This document shows positions 24,971-33,000 of a stretch of DNA of 61,665 nucleotides, one piece after another (the stretch's first letter is position 1; the number at the start of each line of letters is the position of its first letter). The notes under the pieces are model-generated. The model did not search any database and had not been told where the DNA came from. It was given only the letters and a program-made list of their open reading frames with translations. Made by a program: the position numbers and the translations under genes. Source of the stretch: Clostridium tertium (GTDB taxonomy: Bacteria > Bacillota > Clostridia > Clostridiales > Clostridiaceae); the NCBI RefSeq assembly GCF_017873245.1, contig NZ_JAGGJY010000019.1:1-61665 (forward strand), read 5' to 3'.

Positions 24971-25009
24971 ACTGTATCAATATATGTAAAAAACTAATAT
25001 TGATACAGT
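24971..25009 (-). terminator. terminator after the M18 aminopeptidase gene
   Basis: 13-bp perfect stem (ACTGTATCAATAT) with a 13-nt loop, 27 nt past the stop; the loop contributes a T-run on the minus strand. Confidence 0.7.
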
Positions 25010-25035
25010 CTTAACTCTATTCTTTATTAAACTAT

Positions 25036-26433
25036 TTATTCTAATTCTTCCTCTAAGAAAGCCTTATATCCTCTCATAGTTTCATAGATATCTAGCTTAC
25101 TTGCTACTTCCCAAGGAGCATGCATATTTTGAAGCGCTACACCACAATCGATAACTTCCATATTATATTCTGCTAAAATATATGCGATCGTTCCACCGCC
25201 TCCTTGATCTACTTTACCAAGTTCAGCTGTTTGGAATAAAACATCATTTTTATCCATAACATTTCTAAGCCATGCCATAAATTCTGGATTTGCATCATTA
25301 CATCCTGATTTTCCTCTAGCTCCTGTATATTTACTAAATACAAGACCCTTACCAAAATATGCAGAGTTTTTCTTTTCCATTACAGAAGGATAATTAGGAT
25401 CATACGCAGCTGTAACATCTGCTGATAACATCTTTGAATTTGCTAATGCTCTTCTTAATTTTAAGCTTGAATAATCTCTAAGTCTATCCATTACTTCAGC
25501 AACAACATTTTCAAAGAATTTTGAGTGCATCCCAGTTGCTCCATTACTTCCTACTTCTTCTTTATCAACCAATAATACTACTGAAGTATATTTGCTTTTA
25601 TCTAAATCTAAAAGAGCCATTAATGAAGTATAAGCACAAACCCTATCATCTTGACCATATGCCATTATCATACTTCTATCTAATCCATATTCTCTAGCTC
25701 TTCCTGCTGGAACTACTTCTATTTCTGCTGATAAGAAATCTTCTTCTTCAAAATCATACTTTTCTTTTAGCATATTAAGAATATTTGCTTTAACAGCATC
25801 CTTTTCGCATCCTTCTAAAGGCATATTTCCAACTAATAAATTTAAATCTTCACCTTCAATAACTGCATTAGCTTTCTTTTGAAGTTGATCTGCAGATAAA
25901 TGTATTAAGAGATCAGATATTCCTACAACAGGATCATTATTATCTTCACCAATTACTACATCAATTTTTGTACCATCTTTCTTAACAACAACTCCATGTA
26001 ATGCTAAAGGTAATGTAACCCATTGATATTTTTTTACTCCACCATAATAGTGTGTTTCCATCATAGCAAGGTTAGAATCTTCATATAAAGGATTTTGCTT
26101 TAAATCTAACCTTGGAGAATCTACATGAGATCCTATTATTCTCATACCTTTTTCAATTGGCTCCTCACCAATAAGAAATAGTGCTAATGCTTTATCCTTA
26201 TTATTGATAAATATCTTATCACCAACTTTTAAAGTCTCCCCATTTTCTATAACTTCTTCTAAATCTCTATATCCTAGAGCAATAGCCATGTCTACACTTG
26301 TTAAAACACATTCTCTTTCTGTTTTGCATAAAGACATATAATCTATATATCCTTTACAAAAATCAAATAACTCCTCTTTCTTATCTCCTGTATATTTTAA
26401 CCAAAGATTTTTTTTATCTTCCTTTTTGTCCAT
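25036..26433 (-). CDS. M18 family zinc aminopeptidase
   Basis: A 465-residue aminopeptidase I-type metallopeptidase. Metal and catalytic motifs: GSHVDSPRLDLKQNPLYED (first His and Asp), AYGQDDRVCAYTS (bridging Asp), DKEEVGSNGATG (catalytic Glu pair), and NMHAPWEVASKLD (final His). It trims N-terminal residues from peptides in the cytoplasm, usually as a dodecamer. AGGAGGG site. hprK lies 64 nt upstream on the same strand. Confidence 0.93.
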   Translation of the reverse strand: MDKKEDKKNLWLKYTGDKKEELFDFCKGYIDYMSLCKTERECVLTSVDMAIALGYRDLEEVIENGETLKVGDKIFINNKDKALALFLIGEEPIEKGMRIIGSHVDSPRLDLKQNPLYEDSNLAMMETHYYGGVKKYQWVTLPLALHGVVVKKDGTKIDVVIGEDNNDPVVGISDLLIHLSADQLQKKANAVIEGEDLNLLVGNMPLEGCEKDAVKANILNMLKEKYDFEEEDFLSAEIEVVPAGRAREYGLDRSMIMAYGQDDRVCAYTSLMALLDLDKSKYTSVVLLVDKEEVGSNGATGMHSKFFENVVAEVMDRLRDYSSLKLRRALANSKMLSADVTAAYDPNYPSVMEKKNSAYFGKGLVFSKYTGARGKSGCNDANPEFMAWLRNVMDKNDVLFQTAELGKVDQGGGGTIAYILAEYNMEVIDCGVALQNMHAPWEVASKLDIYETMRGYKAFLEEELE

Positions 26434-26497
26434 ATTAGCCCTCCTAATTTTATTTATTGTAATTATTATTTAAATCTATACTATATTAATATAAGTA

Positions 26498-27406
26498 TTA
26501 TTCTATTATCTTATCCATTCTACTTTCAATTATATCTACTGGAGTAACATCAGACATAAGTGAATGTCTATAATTTACAGCAGCAGCTTCTATTATAACA
26601 GCAATATTTCTGCCTGGTCTTACAGGAACTCTAAGTTTTTTAACCTTAACCCCCAATATATCTTGACGATCATCATTTAATCCTAGTCTATCGTAATCCC
26701 CATCATCTTTCCAATGCTCAAAATGCATAAGTAATTGTATGTCTTTTTCAGGTAATATGGAACTTAATCCATATAATGATGCAACATCTATTATTCCAAT
26801 TCCTCTTACTTCAAGCATACCTATAGTAATTCTTGGCGACCTACCAATTAGTTCCCCATCAATTTCTTTTATATCTACTGCATCATCAGTTACTAATCTG
26901 TGACCTCTTTTTATAAGTTCTAAAGCAGTTTCACTCTTGCCAATCCCACTTTCTCCTGTTATTAATATTCCTATTCCATACACATCAACCAACACTCCAT
27001 GAAGTCTAGTTTCTGGTGCTAATTGACCGGTAAGATAAATTGTTAATTTACTAATAAACTTTGTTGTAACAAGCCTAGTTCTCATGAGCCAAATTTTATT
27101 TTTCTTAGCTGCTTTTAATAACTCCTCTTGAGGTTCTAAATCCCTTGTAATTACTAAACATTTTAAATTGAAACTAAAATATTTGTCTATTCTTTTCTTA
27201 CGAAGTTCAAGAGCCATAGCCTCTAAAAAACTCCATTCAGCTTTTCCTATGACCTGTATTCTTTCAGGAGCAAAATAATTATAAAATCCTGATAGCTGTA
27301 ATCCTGGTCTATTTATATCATTGACAAATATTTCTATATCTTTTTCCCCTTCGACTAATACTTCCATATCAAAATCTTTTATTATCTTTTCAACTGTAAC
27401 TGACAA
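26498..27406 (-). CDS. hprK: HPr kinase/phosphorylase
   Basis: A 302-residue bifunctional enzyme that phosphorylates HPr at Ser46 and removes that phosphate, the central sensor of carbon catabolite control in Firmicutes. The Walker A loop is GESGIGKSETALEL, followed by HRLVTDDAVDI, the family signature around LEVRGIGIIDV, and GRNIAVIIEAAAVN near the end. I prefer the TTG at 27406 (MSVTVEKIIKDF), 6 nt after AAAGGGTG, over the GTG at 27415 which lies within the site. The cre box at 42448-42459 gives a likely downstream target of this pathway. Confidence 0.95.
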   Translation of the reverse strand: MSVTVEKIIKDFDMEVLVEGEKDIEIFVNDINRPGLQLSGFYNYFAPERIQVIGKAEWSFLEAMALELRKKRIDKYFSFNLKCLVITRDLEPQEELLKAAKKNKIWLMRTRLVTTKFISKLTIYLTGQLAPETRLHGVLVDVYGIGILITGESGIGKSETALELIKRGHRLVTDDAVDIKEIDGELIGRSPRITIGMLEVRGIGIIDVASLYGLSSILPEKDIQLLMHFEHWKDDGDYDRLGLNDDRQDILGVKVKKLRVPVRPGRNIAVIIEAAAVNYRHSLMSDVTPVDIIESRMDKIIE

Positions 27407-27418
27407 ATTTATCACCCT

Positions 27419-27610
27419 TTAATTTCTTTTTTTTGGTTCTACGGTTTCTAGTTGAGCTCTAAAATTATTTTTTACACTATCTATATATCTTCTTCTTAAA
27501 ATTTGTTGTTCTTCTTTTTCTAAATCGTTTAATCCCTCTTCCTTACTCTTCTTATAAAGTTCATTAATTCTTTTTATTACATCATCAATTTTCATGTTTT
27601 GATAATCCAT
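27419..27610 (-). CDS. DUF896 protein (YnzC family)
   Basis: A 63-residue helical protein: MKIDDVIKRINELYKKSKEEGLNDLEKEEQQILRRRYIDSVKNNFRAQLETV, the complete DUF896 signature. The function is unknown; relatives are small stress- or SOS-associated proteins in bacilli. AAAGGAG site 8 nt before the ATG. It ends 12 nt before the hprK start and is probably co-transcribed. A Spo0A-type box lies 85 nt upstream. Confidence 0.88.
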   Translation of the reverse strand: MDYQNMKIDDVIKRINELYKKSKEEGLNDLEKEEQQILRRRYIDSVKNNFRAQLETVEPKKRN

Positions 27611-27694
27611 CTTTAGTTCTCCTTTTATTTTAATTTTAATTTAACTCTTTCTTATATTTTACCCTCTATTTAAATCAATATCAACTTATATAAT

Positions 27695-27701
27695 TTCGAC
27701 A
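27695..27701 (-). promoter_or_regulatory. Spo0A box (0A box)
   Basis: On the minus strand the core reads TGTCGAA, extended to ATTTGTCGAAAT, a near-perfect 0A box. It lies 85 nt before the DUF896-hprK unit and about 240 nt before the divergent Spo0E-like gene, so it could affect either. The rest of 27611-27938 holds only the promoter at about 27864-27891. Confidence 0.65.
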
Positions 27702-27863
27702 AATCACTTACCATTATTTTACAAATTACTTTCTTAACATTTTTTATTTTTAATCAATATCCTTTACATGATTTTCATTATGTTCTATAATATTACAAAT
27801 TATGATAAAAATTACAGTAAAAAATTAGACAAATTTGTTGTTATTTGTTTTATGAATTCATTT

Positions 27864-27891
27864 TACATTTTTACACTTTTTGGTATAATAT
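27864..27891 (+). promoter_or_regulatory. promoter of the Spo0E-like gene
   Basis: TTTACA, a 16-nt spacer, then an extended minus-10 (TTGGTATAAT), about 45-50 nt before the start codon at 27939. A good sigma-A match. Confidence 0.6.
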
Positions 27892-27938
27892 TGTTATAAC
27901 GAGATGTATTTTGTAAATAGATGGAGGTGCTACTAAAA

Positions 27939-28139
27939 ATGATAAAGAATTGTAGGAGACAAATACTACTAAAGAAAGCTATACTTAACTTCTTGTTAGG
28001 ATATCTTTCTCCAAGCAACAAATTAATAATTTATCTTTCACAAGATTTGGACAAGCTAATAAGTAAATCACAAAAGAATATCTATAAAAGATATATTAGA
28101 AAACACATTGGTAGCAACCCTTTGAAAAAGGTTGCTTAA
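27939..28139 (+). CDS. Spo0E-family aspartyl-phosphate phosphatase
   Basis: A 66-residue protein whose centre reads LIIYLSQDLDKLISKSQKN, matching the Spo0E signature in which S-x-x-L-D is the active motif. Family members dephosphorylate Spo0A~P or related regulators and so delay sporulation. The N-terminal extension (MIKNCRRQILLKKAILNFLL) and the basic C-terminus are longer than usual. The ATG at 27939 is 9 nt after GGAGGTG; the ATG at 27921 overlaps that site. The 0A box upstream would allow feedback (inference). Confidence 0.75.
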   Translation: MIKNCRRQILLKKAILNFLLGYLSPSNKLIIYLSQDLDKLISKSQKNIYKRYIRKHIGSNPLKKVA

Positions 28140-28220
28140 ATAGTCTACTAAATATTTATTATGTGTAAATTTCATGATTACTTTATTTATAAATTAGTTA
28201 AATATAATTCCTTATAAATC

Positions 28221-28274
28221 AAAAAATATAGAAACTTTTTTAGCTATTAGCTTAAAAAAGTTTCTATATTTTTT
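28221..28274. terminator. bidirectional terminator between the Spo0E-like gene and 6S RNA
   Basis: A long stem (AAAAAATATAGAAACTTTTTT with its complement, one bulge) and a loop around CTATTA, with A and T runs on both sides. Confidence 0.85.
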
Positions 28275-28278
28275 CGAT

Positions 28279-28305
28279 AAAAAAACACCTTATCAAATAA
28301 GGTGT
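28279..28305 (-). terminator. terminator of 6S RNA
   Basis: 9-bp perfect stem (ACACCTTAT/ATAAGGTGT) with a 3-nt loop and a run of seven T on the minus strand. Confidence 0.9.
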
Positions 28306-28511
28306 CATTAACAAATATATTCCCAACATGCCGTTCACTTAAATATTCATACCTGCGGCTCGCAGGTGGGTTAAGCTCACTAATTCGCTGCCTTCTCCTG
28401 CCACATAAAGTGAATTACTGAAGCCTGACATTGTTTTAGTTGTTGCAAATCCCGTATCAATAATGTAGGTTGAATATTATAAGCTTAGCGCACATCTCAG
28501 GATTTATTTTA
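28285..28511 (-). ncRNA. ssrS: 6S RNA
   Basis: On the minus strand the transcript starts near 28511, 7-8 nt after a TATAAT (28524-28519) whose minus-35 is TTGCAT (16-nt spacing). The 5' part CCTGAGATGTGCGC matches the conserved 6S start, and it can pair with GGCATGTTGGGAAT near 28320-28335 to form the closing stem. Between lie AT-rich strands that fit the central bubble, GTCAGGCTTCAG, and a GC-rich arm CCTGCGAGCCGCAGG. The mature 3' end is probably near 28320. A terminator hairpin with seven T ends at 28279. 6S RNA binds sigma-A RNA polymerase and tunes transcription in stationary phase. Identification is from motif and architecture, not from a covariance search. Confidence 0.82.
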
Positions 28512-28574
28512 TGATTTTATTATATCATAGATTATTTCATATGCAATAGAATTTTTTTCATATGTATCTATCAA

Positions 28575-28973
28575 TTAGCAAATAAATTCTTTGACAACAT
28601 CCTCAATAGATAAATCACTATCTTCCTCAGTAAATAATGCCATAAATTGAATGCTTTCACAATTTACTGAATCAATTTGAAAAGCCATAACCTCTCCTGA
28701 AATTTCTAACTCTTCAACTATTTCTTCAATTATATCAACAACTTCATCATTTCCATATTCATAAAGGTAAGGAATGAAGTATTCTTTATACCATTGAATA
28801 CTTTCTTCTTCATAATCACTTTCTTCATTTGAATAACTTCTTGCTGCCTTTAAAACATCTTCATCAAAATCTAAAAAGAATTTTACTAGGAATAGACCAT
28901 CTTCTTTTTTTAATTCTTCAATTTCAGTTAAACAATTTTCATCTAATATTTCTATAATCTTACTACAATTCAT
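28575..28973 (-). CDS. acidic hypothetical protein
   Basis: A 132-residue, strongly acidic, cytoplasmic protein (MNCSKIIEILDENCLTEIEE...). The ATG at 28973 is 5 nt after GGAGG; an in-frame TTG upstream contains that site. It follows the DUF1292 gene closely and is probably co-transcribed. No domain is recognised; Cys residues at 3, 14 and the C-terminal residue are scattered rather than metal-binding. Confidence 0.65.
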   Translation of the reverse strand: MNCSKIIEILDENCLTEIEELKKEDGLFLVKFFLDFDEDVLKAARSYSNEESDYEEESIQWYKEYFIPYLYEYGNDEVVDIIEEIVEELEISGEVMAFQIDSVNCESIQFMALFTEEDSDLSIEDVVKEFIC

Positions 28974-28985
28974 AATTTCCTCCAA

Positions 28986-29255
28986 TTAATATAACAATTT
29001 TTTATATTCCTTTTTAACAGCTAAAAACTCCTTATCATCCTCTACTAAGTTTAACTCTTCTTTTCCATTTACATCATCTACTCTAAAGACATATACATCT
29101 TCGCTCTTTTCATCCATTGGAGCTAATAATAAATATTCTATTTCTTCTAAGTAAATTCTTGCTACAGCTTCAAAATCTACTTTATTCCCATCTTCATCTA
29201 AAAAGCTCATTATCTTCTTTTCATTATCATCTAAATTTAGTTCTTTATTATCCAT
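28986..29255 (-). CDS. DUF1292 protein (YrzB family)
   Basis: An 89-residue acidic protein with the DUF1292 layout: [74 protein letters not shown]. The ATG at 29255 is 6 nt after AAAGGAG. Members usually lie near the RNase/Holliday resolvase genes yrrK-yrzL in Firmicutes; here it is detached from them. Function unknown. Confidence 0.85.
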   Translation of the reverse strand: MDNKELNLDDNEKKIMSFLDEDGNKVDFEAVARIYLEEIEYLLLAPMDEKSEDVYVFRVDDVNGKEELNLVEDDKEFLAVKKEYKKLLY

Positions 29256-29417
29256 TTTGTTCTCCTTTAATTTAATTATCAAATAATATTTTATATTTAA
29301 AAAAGATTTTTTACCACTATTTTTTTACTTTATTATATTTATATACAATCAACTTTTGTAACTATATGCATATTTTTTTCATATTATGAAGTAATAATAA
29401 TTTCAGAGGACAAATTT

Positions 29418-30041
29418 ATGCTAGAAACAATATTATTAGTTTTATCAGTATCAATAGATTCATTCCTAGCAAGTATTGCATATGGAACTAGTAAAATCAA
29501 AATCCCACTGACCTCTGCTTTTATAGTGGATATAATCTCAGCTAGCATGCTAGGATTTTCCCTTCTAGTTGGTGGATTCCTTCAAAATTATATATCTGCT
29601 AATGTTGCAAGAATTATAAGTTTTCTTGTACTTTTTCTTTTAGGAGTATATAGACTTTTTGAAAGCTTATTAAAATCTTATATAAAAAATAAATCAAATA
29701 ATTTATCTCCATTAACTTTTAAATTATTTGATTTTAATGTTGTTCTGCAAGTATATGCTGACGAAACAAAAGCTGACTTCGATAAATCTAAAATACTTAC
29801 ATCAAAGGAAGCTTTATACCTTGCATTTGCCCTATCGTTAGATAGTTTAGCTGTTGGATTTGGTAGTAGTCTTATATCTATCAATTATATACAAGTTTTT
29901 GCAGTTGCTCTTTTAATTGGTATAGTCGCTATTTTACTTGGTGCTTTTATTGGAAAGAAATTTGTTGAAACTACAAATATAAATCTTTCATGGTTGTCAG
30001 GTGCAATGCTTATAATTTTAGCTTTTTTAAGAGCATTTTAA
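29418..30041 (+). CDS. ytaF: sporulation membrane protein YtaF
   Basis: A 207-residue six-span membrane protein of the MntP/YtaF group. It has two related halves, each with a D-S motif in a membrane helix (LLVLSVSIDSFLASIAYG and YLAFALSLDSLAVGFGSSL), typical of the manganese-exporter fold. YtaF is expressed in the developing spore in bacilli; transport activity is likely but the ion is not established. Convergent with the giant gene at 30086; the terminator at 30042-30068 serves both. Confidence 0.85.
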   Translation: MLETILLVLSVSIDSFLASIAYGTSKIKIPLTSAFIVDIISASMLGFSLLVGGFLQNYISANVARIISFLVLFLLGVYRLFESLLKSYIKNKSNNLSPLTFKLFDFNVVLQVYADETKADFDKSKILTSKEALYLAFALSLDSLAVGFGSSLISINYIQVFAVALLIGIVAILLGAFIGKKFVETTNINLSWLSGAMLIILAFLRAF

Positions 30042-30068
30042 AGGCTGCTAAAAATAATTTAGCAGCCT
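30042..30068. terminator. convergent terminator
   Basis: 11-bp perfect stem (AGGCTGCTAAA) with a 5-nt loop, directly after the ytaF stop and 17 nt past the end of the opposing gene; T6 follows on the plus strand. Confidence 0.85.
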
Positions 30069-30085
30069 CAATTTTTTAATATAAT

Positions 30086-33000
30086 TTATTTATTTTCTTC
30101 TTTTTTCTTTTTGTTTAATAACATAAATGCTCCAGCTCCAACTATAATCACACCTATAATTATTAAATAGATAGGATTATTTCCACCAGTAGCTGGTAAA
30201 GTAACTCCATTTTCATTATTAACTTTTTCTGCAATTATAAACTTACTAAAATGTGATGTTTTAAATGTTAATTCATTTCCATTTATAGTTGTTTCCATTT
30301 GCTCGAATGTTTTAGTTTCCTCATTATAGTAGAATACAGCTAAGTTGCCTCTATTTAATCCCTTTAAATCTTCATCTGTTAACTTTAATGTTACAGTTGC
30401 AACTCCATTTTTGAAATTATGAATTTTAACTAAATTATCGCCAGTCTTAACAAATAAATTAAATTCAAATACTTTTTTAACTCCTTTAATTCCAGCAATA
30501 ATAGTTGAATCTTCATTAACTTTCATTTCAAAAATTATACTTGAACCTTCTTTTAATAGCTCTTTATCAATTAAACTAAATGGTAGTACTATAGTATTTT
30601 CTCCATTCTTAATTTCAAAATATCCATTTCCAGCTTTTATAGATTCAATATCTTTTATTTCAAGTCTAATTTCATTTGATGGATTTTTTATAACTACTTC
30701 ATTCTTTCCATTAGGATTTTCTACTTTATCTACTATATTTTCTATAGGATTAGTTGTTCCATTATCATCTTTTACAATAACTTCACATGTAGCTTTAAAG
30801 CCTCCATCCTTTGTTGTTACTGCTATTGTTACTTTTCCTGGTCCTACTGCTATTACTTTTCCATTTGCATCAACCTTTGCAATCTTTTCATCACTTGATG
30901 TCCATGTTGCATCTTTATTTGTTGCATCTGCTGGTGAAATGCTAGCTTTTAATCCTAAACTTTCATTTATCTTTAATTCTACTGATGTCTTATCTAAGCT
31001 TACTCCTGTTACTTTTACTACTTGTACTTCTTCATTTTTCACAGTGATATCACATGTAGCTTTAAAGTTTCCATCCTTTGTTGTTACTGTTATTGTTGCT
31101 TTTCCTGCTCCTACTGCTGTTACTTTTCCATTTGCATCAACCTTTGCAATCTTTTCATCACTTGATGTCCATGTTACATCTTTATTTGTTGCATCTGCTG
31201 GTGAAATGCTAGCTTTTAATCCTAAACTTTCATTTATCTTTAATTCTGCTGATGTCTTATCTAAGCTTACTCCTGTTACCTTCACATCCTCATTATCTTG
31301 TAACTTTTCTATTTCTGCTGAGTCTCTAACTCTTAGTCTATGACCTTCTGGATCTTCAGATGCAAGTCCTATTGCAGAAATTTTATCTCCTACATTAATT
31401 CTAGCTTTCCATTCATCATCTACACCTGGATTTTTACTACTTCGTACATAACCTTCAACATATACTCTTGATTCTCCAGAACCGTCATCTACAAATATAC
31501 TTTGTCCTTCAATCCTAGTTACTTTTCCTTCAACTTTAACTAAAAGACCTTCTTTTTCTTCTAGCATACTATCTTTTGTTGAAAGTTTTATCGGCTTTAC
31601 TAAATTAATATTTTCATCAATTATCTGTAATCCTAAACTTTCATTCTTAAGAGCTACTTGGGCATCATTTAAATATGATGAAACTTTTCCTTTAATTCTT
31701 ACTTTTTGACCTAATTTTACTGCTGTTGTTGAAACACCGAATATAGTTAACCCTGCTGTTTCATCTTGAACATAAATAACATCAAAGAATGAATTTCCAG
31801 GTGCAGCTACATTAGAGGCTGCTGTTACATATCCTTCAACTACTACTGTTTCACCAAATCTATCTGGAATGTTATCGTTATTATTATCTATTCTAACATC
31901 AGCAATTTTACTAACTTTAAGTTCTGGAGCTGGAGCAAGTTCTTTAAGTACTTTTTCACTTATTTGATAGTTTGAATAATCTAATCCATCCATTTCAAAG
32001 TTTGAGAAGAATGTAGCTCCTGATACTACAACTTTAGATCCATTACTTAATGTCTCAACAGCTAATCCAATAACTTCTCCTTTTCCTACAGCTGCATTAT
32101 CACCTTGTTTATCAGCATCATTTCCATAAGTAGTTGCATGTCCTCTTACTAAAATATCAATATTTGTTGCATCAGGTGGCATTATAAGTGTTGATCCACT
32201 ATAGAAACTATATTTTTTAGTAGCGTCTATTCCGTTCATCCAGCTACTTTCTGTATTATAGTCATCAAAATATAATCTATAATTTTGCCCACCATTTTCA
32301 TTATCATCAGTTGCCTGATCATCATTAAATCTTATTTTTGCACCTATTGCTTCAAGTACAGAATTTCCTTGCCTTGCATTTCCATACTCATCCTTAGCAT
32401 CTCCATAATCTGCCTTAGAAGTTATTGCAATATTTCCACCATTTTGAACAAATCTAGCTATTGCAGCTAATTCATCCTCAGTATATTTTTGTGGCGTCAA
32501 TCCATAAGTATCTTTTACTGTACTTTGAGGATCTGACATTATAAGTAGTGATGCTCCCTTTAGTACTTCATCTGTTATAGGCTTAGTATTTATTACTGAC
32601 TTAATATTATTTTGAGCCATTAATGCAGTTAAAGTTGTAACTTTTCCTGAATAATCTCCTGAAACATATTGATTTTGATGTGCGCCATCTATAACAACTT
32701 TAGAAACTTCATTTGCTCCTAAAACTTCAACTTCAATAGCTCCTTTAAACTCTTTAACTTGTCCGTTAATAGTAGCTGTCACTTTTACTTGGAAAGAATA
32801 ATCTCCCGCTTTCTCAAATTTATGTGGTAGCTTTGCAACAATTGATGAACCTGCATCTACTTTTTCAATAGTTTCAGTTTTTATAGCTTCAGTTCCATTA
32901 TTTAAATAATATTCTACTTTAATATTATTTATAGGTGTCGCTTCGTTGTTATATATAGTAGTTCCTATATTAAATTCTTCACCAGCAATAATCACTTCTG

